A DNA stretch of 64,000 nt from Deltaproteobacteria bacterium (GTDB lineage: Bacteria; Myxococcota; JADLHZ01). Under the pieces are notes generated by a model. That model had not been told where the DNA came from, did no database searches, and was given only the letters and a program-made list of their open reading frames with translations. Both the position numbers and the translations under genes were made by a program. The stretch is taken from positions 1-64,000 of the forward strand of contig JADLHZ010000118.1 in the NCBI GenBank assembly GCA_020848545.1, in the 5' to 3' direction. Positions within the stretch are counted from its first letter, which is position 1; every line of letters starts with the position of its first letter. Positions 1 through 10,246 of this stretch are shown here, piece by piece.

Positions 1-76
1 TTTTGCGATTTGTGCCAGCCAAAACGTTCTACCGCGCAGCCAACGGCGTCGAGCGAGTCCTGCTTTCCTGTCTTCA

Positions 77-118
77 GCATCATTCAAGACGCCCGCAGTT
101 TGGCGTCATGAATGATGC
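77..118. repeat. Strong 17-bp stem-loop upstream of the lipase gene
   Basis: Arms at 77-93 and 102-118 are complementary at 16 of 17 positions, around an 8-base loop (94-101). Neither side has a T-run, so it is not a classic intrinsic terminator for either strand. It may be the 3' end of a transcript entering from the left, an operator, or an RNA structure. No gene is visible in 1-166 apart from this hairpin. Confidence 0.6.
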
Positions 119-166
119 GAGCTAGATGACGCCGCGCGACGCGCCGTGCTAGCTCGGCCGGCCGAT

Positions 167-1483
167 ATGCAAAGGCTCACCCTCGTTTCGCTCTTCGCCT
201 TCGCGGCCTGTCAGGTGGTGGCGCCGGATCCCCGCGAGCAGCAGAAGTCGCCGAGTCCTGCCCCTGCAGCGACACCACCGCCGAGCGACACCAAAGACCA
301 GGAAGAGGCGCCTGGCAGCGAGCAGCCGGAGGAAGAAGAGAAGAAGGAAGAAACGCCCGTGCCGCAAGCGCTCACGAAGCGCGGCAAGGTGCTCTCGACC
401 AAGCTCGTCAAGCAGTACACGAAAGCCACGCTGCAGAGCATGCTCGCCGACGACGGGTTCGATCTTCCGATCACCCACGGCGCCAACGTGTATACGATCG
501 ACTACGAGACGCAGGCGCCGCGAGGGAAGACCGTGCGCGCCCGGACGCTCGCGTTGATCCCGAGCGGCAGCACACAGAACCTCCCGCTGCTCGCCTACAA
601 CCACGGAACCACCGGTCTCGCCGACGGTTGCGAGCCGAGCGCCTACCCGGGGTACGAACAGACGTTCCTCAGCTACGCGGCACGCGGTGTGGCCGTGTCG
701 GCCACCGACTACCAAGGCCTCGGCACGCCGGGCCCGCACTACTACTTGATGAACGAGCCGACCGCGTTCTCCGTCTGGGACGGCGTGCGCGCCACGACGG
801 CGTTCGCCAAGCAACAAGGGCTCACGCTCAGCAACGAAGTCGCGTTGATCGGCCACTCGCAAGGCGGCGGCGCGGCGCTCTTTGCGCATCAGTTCCACGC
901 CACGTACGCCGCCGAATATTCGCTGCTCGGCGTGGTGGCGCTGGCGCCGGCGCCGATCTGGCGAAGCGCGCTGAAGACCGCCGGTGAGAGCAACCCGTAC
1001 CTCGCCCTCTTCGTGATGTACGCGTACTCGGTGAGCTTGTTCAATCCAGCGCTGAAGTTCGCAGACATCGCCAGCGCGCAGATGGTCAAAGACTTCCCGG
1101 GGTGGGCGGCCGACCAATGCGTCGGCGACTTGTTCGACAGCGTGGGCGACGATCCTTCCGCGGTGTTGAACCCGACCTTTGTCGCTGCCGCCAAGTCCGG
1201 CGATCTCACGTCGCTCGCCGCCTGGCTCACACAGATGGACTACGACAGCCCTGGCAACTACACGTCCGACGCGCCAGTGCTCCTCGTGCAGGGCGACGTC
1301 GATGACATCGTGCAGCCGGCGTTCACCGACGATCTGCACGCCCGGCTCTGCAAGAACGGAGTGAACGCGACGATCGAGAGGATCGCAGGCGATCATGACG
1401 CGGCGCTGAACGCGGTCGATGTCTACGGTCCATGGCTGCTCGAGCGCCTCTACGGCTACGACGTCCCGCCCGGCTGTCCGTAA
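167..1483 (+). CDS. Secreted lipoprotein alpha/beta hydrolase (secretory-lipase-like)
   Basis: Predicted to hydrolyse esters or lipids at the cell envelope. The ATG at 167 is preferred over an upstream GTG at 146 because it gives a typical lipoprotein signal ending in FAAC, with the lipidated Cys at residue 15. A Pro/Glu/Lys-rich linker (about residues 20-75) separates the anchor from the enzyme. The fold is indicated by an oxyanion-type YNHGTTG segment, the nucleophile elbow GHSQG (Ser231), an acid in QGDVDD (probably Asp377) and a late His in GDHDAA (His410). The YQGLGTPG and VRATTAF segments resemble the secretory lipase (LIP, PF03583) family. It stands alone. Substrate unknown; esterase or acyltransferase activity is possible. 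Confidence 0.82.
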   Translation: MQRLTLVSLFAFAACQVVAPDPREQQKSPSPAPAATPPPSDTKDQEEAPGSEQPEEEEKKEETPVPQALTKRGKVLSTKLVKQYTKATLQSMLADDGFDLPITHGANVYTIDYETQAPRGKTVRARTLALIPSGSTQNLPLLAYNHGTTGLADGCEPSAYPGYEQTFLSYAARGVAVSATDYQGLGTPGPHYYLMNEPTAFSVWDGVRATTAFAKQQGLTLSNEVALIGHSQGGGAALFAHQFHATYAAEYSLLGVVALAPAPIWRSALKTAGESNPYLALFVMYAYSVSLFNPALKFADIASAQMVKDFPGWAADQCVGDLFDSVGDDPSAVLNPTFVAAAKSGDLTSLAAWLTQMDYDSPGNYTSDAPVLLVQGDVDDIVQPAFTDDLHARLCKNGVNATIERIAGDHDAALNAVDVYGPWLLERLYGYDVPPGCP

Positions 1484-1534
1484 TCACGCAACTCCGCCGC
1501 AGGGGTTGGCGAAAACACCCATGGAGCCACACCC

Positions 1535-1747
1535 ATGGAACAAGACCTCTGTGAAATCGCGCTATTGAAGGACCTGAGCGAGCTCGATCGCATCGGCAAC
1601 GATGACGTCGAGCTGCGCAAAGCCTTGCTGGTTTCCGCGCTCGAGACGGCCGAGCAGCTAAAGTCGTTCGGTGGCGGCTCACTGGCCGACAAGATCGACG
1701 CGATAACGGCGGCGATCAAAGACGAGCTCGGCGGTGCGCCATGCTGA
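1535..1747 (+). CDS. Small hypothetical acidic helical protein
   Basis: A 70-aa protein I do not recognise. It is mostly amphipathic helix (LCEIALLKDLSELDRIG and later repeats of Leu/Ala/Glu) with one internal and one C-terminal Cys. A GGAG lies about 9 bases before the ATG. Its last 7 bases overlap the start of the next gene (ATG at 1741), so the two are almost certainly translated together and the small protein may be a partner or regulator of the GNAT-type protein. No signal peptide or membrane segment. Confidence 0.6.
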   Translation: MEQDLCEIALLKDLSELDRIGNDDVELRKALLVSALETAEQLKSFGGGSLADKIDAITAAIKDELGGAPC

Positions 1748-2967
1748 CGCATCCGCTCAGAGAAGCGCTTCGCCGCGTCATCGCTGAAGAGCCGATCTCG
1801 GGCGAAGAGCTCGATGAGCTCCACGAGCGGATCGCCGAGAAATTTCCAAACGGGTCGAACATCCCTGGCACGCTCGACACCGTCGCCTCGGCGTCGGTCG
1901 GCGTCGGCGAGGGCGTGGCGATTGCGCTCAAGCAGTTCGTCGAGACCGAGCTCGCGAAGATGCGCGGCGGCGCTGACAAGGGCTTCAAGGCCGGCCAAGA
2001 AACCTCGCACTCGCTCGCGCAGAAGCTCGCCCAGAAGCAGTCGTACGTCGGCGGCCACGCGGTGAACCTGCAAAAAGAAGTCGGCAAGTTCGCGGCGCTC
2101 GTCGGCGCCGTCTCGCCACCGGATCCGAAGGCCACCGACAAGCTCATTGAACAAGTCGTGACCATGGCGAAGGCGAACAAGGCACGGCTCGAGCTCGGCA
2201 GCTCGCATGCGATCGAGTTTCCGAAGCTCAAGGACTTCGCCGAGATGGGCCAAGGCCTGCTCGGCGTCAATGGCGGCAAAGACAAGATCGAAGAGGTGCG
2301 CGTGGCGCTGTGGGGCGGCAAAGCACGCCAAGCCCAGATCCACGCGTGGGACTCGGCCGGCTTTCACGTGCTCAACACCGTGCTCGACATGCATGCGCCG
2401 GGCGAGGTGTGGGTCGAAGAGCTCCAGGCGTCGCACGGGCGCAACTGCACCGAGCTGTTCATGGCGCAAGGTGGAGAGAAGGTGCCGGGCCGTGGCAACG
2501 CCGGCCTCGTCGCCGCGGGCCTCGAAGCCGTCATCGTCAAGGGCGTGCAAGCGGGTGTTCACGCGATCGTCACGCGTCCGGGCTCGCCACAGGTGCAACG
2601 GCTGTACGAAAAAATGGGCTTCACCACGCCCGGCGAGACGAAACCTTGGCGCAAACGCGTCCTCGAGTGGGCCGTCGAGAAGCTGCCGGTCGTCCCCGGT
2701 CTCATGAACGCGGCGACGATGCTCAAGCAGGGTCTGTTGGAAGCGCAAGGCAAAGACATGAGCACCATGCGCCTCGACCTCACGAACCCCGAGGCCGTTC
2801 GCCAAGCGCTCGTCGGCTTCCGGCTCGCGCGCGCCACGATCAAAGACGTGCCGAAGGACATCGGCGACAAGATGAAGGCGATGGGCCAGAAGCCCGACAA
2901 GCCTGACACCACCGAGCGCGCGCGGCTCGAAGGCAATAACGTCCGCGTGATCCGCGAAGACGACTGA
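1741..2967 (+). CDS. Large protein with C-terminal GNAT-type acetyltransferase domain
   Basis: 408 aa. The N-terminal 170 or so residues are helical (SGEELDELHERIAEKF and a Lys/Gln-rich stretch) and unfamiliar. Residues about 185-305 look like a GNAT N-acetyltransferase: a beta-4-like strand (GEVWVEEL), an acetyl-CoA loop of the form PGRGNAG followed by a helix, and the characteristic late motif with RLYEKMGF. The substrate cannot be inferred. Its start overlaps the stop of the 70-aa gene upstream. The following 111 bases to the convergent gene hold a hexanucleotide repeat. Confidence 0.7.
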   Translation: MLTHPLREALRRVIAEEPISGEELDELHERIAEKFPNGSNIPGTLDTVASASVGVGEGVAIALKQFVETELAKMRGGADKGFKAGQETSHSLAQKLAQKQSYVGGHAVNLQKEVGKFAALVGAVSPPDPKATDKLIEQVVTMAKANKARLELGSSHAIEFPKLKDFAEMGQGLLGVNGGKDKIEEVRVALWGGKARQAQIHAWDSAGFHVLNTVLDMHAPGEVWVEELQASHGRNCTELFMAQGGEKVPGRGNAGLVAAGLEAVIVKGVQAGVHAIVTRPGSPQVQRLYEKMGFTTPGETKPWRKRVLEWAVEKLPVVPGLMNAATMLKQGLLEAQGKDMSTMRLDLTNPEAVRQALVGFRLARATIKDVPKDIGDKMKAMGQKPDKPDTTERARLEGNNVRVIREDD

Positions 2968-2984
2968 GAACGCCGCGCCAACGT

Positions 2985-3026
2985 CATCGCCATCGCCATC
3001 GCCATCGCCATCGCCATCGCCATCGG
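2985..3026. repeat. Hexanucleotide tandem repeat (CATCGC, about 6.8 units)
   Basis: Six perfect CATCGC units plus a seventh ending in G fill most of the space between two convergent genes. The same hexamer (as GCCATC) recurs in frame inside recG at 16517-16544. It has the size of a slippage-prone microsatellite. Confidence 0.9.
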
Positions 3027-3078
3027 CGACTGTTCCACGGCAAGCCGGTACACGTTCCGTCTGAGGATCCGCGGTAGG

Positions 3079-3468
3079 CTATTTCTCAGCGACGAATTTC
3101 TTCGTCTTCGGATCGCGCCCGAACTTGCTGCCGAGGGGCGCGCCGAGCAGCGGGATGATCTCCGGATCGTAGTTCGCCACGGTATTGACGTCGTAGCGCG
3201 CGAGCTTCGTTGCATCGTTCGCGTACGCGTCGCTCTCGTCGCCGGCGAAGAAGCGCCAGCCGCTGTCGTGATCGAGGTCGGGCTTCTCTCGGTACATGTA
3301 GCCGACCTTCGCGCCGTCGACGGTGATGCGGTCGGTGGCGATGCAGCTGCCCTTGTTCGGCGCGAGCACCTTCATCTGCGCCGGCTTGAGCTTGTAGACC
3401 TTTTTCTTCGCGCCGGGGGCGGCAGCGAGGGAGAGCACGGCCGCGAGGGTGAGGATCAGGGAGCGCAT
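3079..3468 (-). CDS. Secreted DUF2185 (Imm33-like) protein
   Basis: The start at 3468 gives a Sec-type signal peptide (MRSLILTLAAVLSLAAAPGA); an in-frame start 12 codons earlier would spoil it. The body matches my memory of the DUF2185/Imm33 family: a SCIATDRI segment, GYMYRE, the conserved GWRFFAGDESD block, then NTVANYDPEIIPLL and a final RD motif. Family members include immunity proteins of polymorphic toxins, but many are stand-alone proteins of unknown role. A signal peptide is odd for a cytoplasmic immunity protein and would suit a periplasmic target. The adjacent minus-strand gene encodes an HNH nuclease, but it is upstream and spaced 32 bases away, so a pairing is only possible. Confidence 0.72.
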   Translation of the reverse strand: MRSLILTLAAVLSLAAAPGAKKKVYKLKPAQMKVLAPNKGSCIATDRITVDGAKVGYMYREKPDLDHDSGWRFFAGDESDAYANDATKLARYDVNTVANYDPEIIPLLGAPLGSKFGRDPKTKKFVAEK

Positions 3469-3500
3469 GGCGCGCACCTTCTGTGACAGCGACCCCGGGG

Positions 3501-4697
3501 TCAACGTGGGCGCGCAGTCATCGCGTTGACAACCTCTCGGACGGGGACCACCGAGTGCGTTGGTATTGGCATCTCCGCGGCTGCGCTCGGTGAGTATGTG
3601 CTCGCGGGGAGGGTCGCCGGTGCATTCGCGATGACTCGGCCGCGTGGATCTTTGAACATGATGAAGCCACGCGCGTCGCGCTTCACCGCGAACCCGTGCT
3701 CATGAACAAACCTGTGATGCCGGCGGCACAGGCTCACGAGATTCTCGAGCGTCGTCGCGCCGCCTTTGCTCCAGTGCTCGATGTGATGCCCGTCGGTGAA
3801 CCTGTTCGTGCACCCGGGGAATCGACAGGTGTCGTCGCGTTCCTTTAGCTTCCTTCGCAACGGCGTCGAGATGACGCGTGTCTTTCGGCCGATATCGACG
3901 ACGTTGCCGTCCCTGTCATGCGTCATCGTGACGATGCTGGCGTCGCACGCGACGCGCCGACAAACTTCCGCGGAAACGCCGGCGCCATCGATTTCGGCGC
4001 GGCCGTCGGCGATGTTGTCGTGCGCGAGCACTTCGGCATCGACGTGAACCACGACCTGCACGCGATCGGCGTTCGAACCTTCGCCGCGGTTGCCCGACAG
4101 CGCTTCCTCGGAAACGTGCACGAGCGCATCCGCGTAGCGCTTTCCAGGCGCCATGCGTTCTTTCGGCAACGGCGCCGAATCGAGCGCTTTGAGAATCGCG
4201 GCACCTTCTTCGGGCAGGAAGCGGCCTTGCATCACGAACATCCCGTCGTCGTCGTAGAAGCAATGAAGGCCGCGGGTCTCCTCGCGCTTCTCGGCTGAGG
4301 CGAGCGATTCGACGCGCCGGCAACCGCGCACGATTTTCTCCAGCGCCGACGCGGAGACCTCTTTGGCGATCATGAGGAGGTCTTCCTCTTTTTCGGCGGT
4401 CGCGATCCGCGTGAGGGCGCGTACTTTCGAATAGCTCAACGTCCCCGATGCGAACGCCGCGTCGATCTTCGGCAGCGCAGCGAGCGCATGAGCGACGCGC
4501 ACTTTCTCGCGCGCGGCCGGCAGCGACAGGCTGATGCGATAGTTGAGGTAGTGGGCCATAGAGAGAAACAGCATCGGCGCGTAGCCGTCGCGTTGATCGA
4601 ATTCTCGTATCTTCACGAGCAGCCTGTGCGTGACCACGGCCAACTGTGAACCGAGTGATGCGATCTCGAGGTCCAATGTGTCGGTTTCTGCGCTCAT
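3501..4697 (-). CDS. DUF222 domain HNH endonuclease
   Basis: 398 aa from the ATG at 4697 (the alternative start seven codons upstream is a weaker choice). The N-terminal two thirds is a helical DUF222-like region (KIREFDQRDGYAPMLFLSMAHYLNYR; ALAALPKIDAAFASGTLSYSKVRALTRIA, shown here only as motif landmarks). Residues about 290-345 form an HNH nuclease: DDTCRFPGC zinc-knuckle Cys residues, DGHHIEHWSKGG with the paired His, ENLVSLCRRHHRFVHEHG. Proteins of this type (the 13E12-like family) are frequent in actinobacteria and myxobacteria and are usually multicopy; their role is unsettled. No terminal inverted repeats are visible, so I do not call it a mobile element. Confidence 0.85.
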   Translation of the reverse strand: MSAETDTLDLEIASLGSQLAVVTHRLLVKIREFDQRDGYAPMLFLSMAHYLNYRISLSLPAAREKVRVAHALAALPKIDAAFASGTLSYSKVRALTRIATAEKEEDLLMIAKEVSASALEKIVRGCRRVESLASAEKREETRGLHCFYDDDGMFVMQGRFLPEEGAAILKALDSAPLPKERMAPGKRYADALVHVSEEALSGNRGEGSNADRVQVVVHVDAEVLAHDNIADGRAEIDGAGVSAEVCRRVACDASIVTMTHDRDGNVVDIGRKTRVISTPLRRKLKERDDTCRFPGCTNRFTDGHHIEHWSKGGATTLENLVSLCRRHHRFVHEHGFAVKRDARGFIMFKDPRGRVIANAPATLPASTYSPSAAAEMPIPTHSVVPVREVVNAMTARPR

Positions 4698-5254
4698 ACA
4701 GACACTTCTAGCACGCACTTTTTCGACGCCGCGGGAGGGCCCTTGGTGCCGCGCAAACGAAGTGATCCACGAAATTTCGCAACGCGGTCACGCGTGTGCG
4801 TCAGCGGCGAAACCACGCTCAACCGCGCGTAGGAAAATAGCGACCCATGTTCACGAGCGCAGACGCACCCGCAAACACGTCAAGCGAGATCGAAAATATT
4901 TCCGAGAAATCTTTCCGCCGATTCCGCAGAAACGCACGCCACGAAAGCCGCGTCGCCAGCGAAGCGTCCGCACACGCCGTTCGCAGCACCGAACCAGCGG
5001 CGCCGGCGAGCCCCGCCCAGACGCCCCGAGCGCTGCGGCTGGGCGGGAGAGCGAGCCGACAGCGCCGCGGGGCACGCGTGCAGCGGACGTGCCCGCGTAG
5101 TTTGCGGGCGCGGCCGATGCGCGAAGGGACGTCGCAGCAAAGGACGCCGCGCGCCCGGCCGCGCCGCCGGCGACCGACGCACGATCGGAGCTCCGACGCC
5201 GATGCCCCCACCGCCGACTCCTCGCTCCCGCTCCCGCTCGGCGCGATCGATCGT
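4698..5254. other. 557-base stretch without a supportable gene
   Basis: Reading frames on both strands here are Arg/Ala/Pro-rich by-products of high GC and have no convincing start, domain or codon pattern. A locally A/T-richer patch lies around 4880-4925. The left edge is the upstream region of the HNH gene. The right edge abuts the 3' end of the minus-strand endonuclease gene, so any terminator for that gene would sit here; I see no clear hairpin with a T-run. Confidence 0.5.
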
Positions 5255-6343
5255 CTACAGCTCGTCCACGTGAGCGATCGTAACGATCCCGGTCCGCATC
5301 AGCCGTCCGATGCTCCGGTTCGTGATGACGTCGATGCCTTCTTCGAGACGACGCTCGACCAACCGAACCAACGCATCGGCTTCGACGAAGCAGACTTCTT
5401 GCACGCCCTCGCTGCCGACTTCGCGCTTCAGGCTCTGTGCCTTCGCGACGTCCTTCTCGCGGAACCGGCCCGCGACGAGAACGAGATACCGATTCTTGAT
5501 CCGCTCCGCGCCGAGCGCTCGCCCATGCACGCGCGCGTACTCGGTGAGCTTGCGTTCTTCGTCCTTGACGAAGCGATATCCGTCCGGCCACCGCTTCGCG
5601 TCGTAGATCAACGCCCAGTCCGAATCGTCGCCCGCGATGACCGGCGGCCGCACGATCCCGTCGGCTTCGTTGCCACCGCCTAGATGATCGACGCGAAGTC
5701 CCAAGATTCGAAACGCGTATCCGACGCGGCGCTCGAATTCTTTGTCGAGCTTGCGGTCGTCGCTTTCGAGTGTCGCGAGGCGGACGAGGCTCTCGACGAT
5801 CGGTGGCGAGAAGCTCGTGCCGTCCACAGCCTCGTTCGCAGATTCGGCCTGAGCTGTTGCGCCATCTTCCGAGTCGAGGCTCGTCGCCCCGCGCACTACG
5901 GGAACGATGTTTCGAAACTCTGAGTTTTCTTCTGCATACCTGGCGACCAGTTCCTTAAATCCGTTCCAGCTGCCGCCCCAACGGTTGCTCCCGCCGAAGA
6001 TGACACTCGTCGATGGCAATGACGCCCCAGGCCCCGGAGGTGATTGCTTGCTATCGCGACGCTTGATCGCACCGAGATCGACGGAGTTCGGGAATCTGCC
6101 CTTCGTCTGAATCCAAAGACATACGCTCCGGAACGCAGGTTCCGTGTCCTTTTCCTTTCGATTGCTTACGCCTAGCAACGCGATACGGGCTTCATCCCAT
6201 CTCGACGTTTCGAATGCGTCGACCCAGTCGATGCGGGTGCAGGGCGCGGCATCCTGAAACCGCTTCGCCGTAATCCCCGGATCCACCTCGGCCAGCTCCC
6301 GCAGCCTCGCCGCCAGCGTCTCCTTCGTCCAACCCGCGCCCAT
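5255..6343 (-). CDS. Putative PD-(D/E)XK endonuclease with an SWN-type DNA-binding repeat
   Basis: 362 aa; a good AGGAG lies 8 bases before the ATG. N-terminal region: residues about 75-140 resemble the homing-endonuclease-associated helix-turn-helix repeat (PF18780-like), with a KGRFPNSVDLG block, then LPSTSVIFGG and a closing GGSWNGFKELV. C-terminal region (about 190-330) looks like a PD-(D/E)XK nuclease: FERRVGYAFRILGL, then NEADGIVRPP and IYDAKRW, which would supply the E, D and D-x-K residues. No methyltransferase is adjacent, so this is not an obvious restriction-modification pair. It could be a stand-alone defence or repair nuclease, or a remnant of a homing element. Transcribed away from carB. 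Confidence 0.65.
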   Translation of the reverse strand: MGAGWTKETLAARLRELAEVDPGITAKRFQDAAPCTRIDWVDAFETSRWDEARIALLGVSNRKEKDTEPAFRSVCLWIQTKGRFPNSVDLGAIKRRDSKQSPPGPGASLPSTSVIFGGSNRWGGSWNGFKELVARYAEENSEFRNIVPVVRGATSLDSEDGATAQAESANEAVDGTSFSPPIVESLVRLATLESDDRKLDKEFERRVGYAFRILGLRVDHLGGGNEADGIVRPPVIAGDDSDWALIYDAKRWPDGYRFVKDEERKLTEYARVHGRALGAERIKNRYLVLVAGRFREKDVAKAQSLKREVGSEGVQEVCFVEADALVRLVERRLEEGIDVITNRSIGRLMRTGIVTIAHVDEL

Positions 6344-6423
6344 CGCCGCTCTCCTAGACTCCTCGCGGCCCCGTTGCTAGACCCGCCGCCGGGCCACAGT
6401 CAGCAAGCGAACGGCGAGGGCGC

Positions 6424-9730
<3,307 letters not shown>

Positions 9731-9741
<11 letters not shown>

Positions 9742-10234
9742 TAAAGCCGCTCCGACGCCGCTCGGGCGTTTCCCGATGACGCCTCAGGGCTTCGAACGCA
9801 TGAAGGAAGAGCTGAAGCACTTGAAGCAAGTCGAGCGGCCGAAGATCTCGCAAGAGATCGGCGTCGCGCGCGAGCTCGGTGATCTCTCGGAGAACGCCGA
9901 GTACCACGCGGCCAAAGAGCGCCAGGGCATGATCGAGGCGCGCATCAAAGATCTCGAAGCGAAGACCAGCCTCGCCGAGGTGATCGATCCGAAGAAGCTG
10001 AGCGGCGATCGCGTGGTGTTCGGCGCCACCGTTGCGCTCACCGATCTCGATAGCGACGAAGAAGTGACCTATCAAATCGTCGGCGACGACGAGGCGGACA
10101 TCAAGCTCAACAAGATCAGCATCAGCTCACCGATCGCGCGCGCGCTCATCGGCAAGGTGGAAGGCGACGAAGCGCAGGTGCGATCACCGAAGGGCATCCG
10201 CAAGTACGAAGTGAGCAAAGTGAAGTTTGTCTGA
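9731..10234 (+). CDS. greA: Transcription elongation factor GreA
   Basis: Rescues backtracked RNA polymerase by stimulating its RNA cleavage activity. 167 aa with the expected two parts: an N-terminal coiled coil carrying the acidic tip ([20 protein letters not shown], residues about 47-66) and a C-terminal FKBP-like domain ([20 protein letters not shown] to [18 protein letters not shown]). It has a short N-terminal extension ([11 protein letters not shown]) compared with E. coli GreA. AGGAG lies just before the ATG within the 3' end of carB; the 11-base overlap implies translational coupling. carB-greA proximity is common in proteobacteria. Confidence 0.97.
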
Positions 10235-10246
10235 GCGCACCGTCGC

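Noticed and set aside
2985-3026. Possible CRISPR or variable-number repeat array
   Set aside because: Units are only 6 bases with no spacers; a microsatellite, not a CRISPR.
3501-4697. DUF222-HNH gene as a mobile element
   Set aside because: No inverted repeats, target duplication or transposase nearby.
4847-5683. Plus-strand frame spanning the gene-poor gap and the endonuclease gene
   Set aside because: More than half lies antisense to the endonuclease gene and the rest is Arg/Ala/Pro-rich without a ribosome site.
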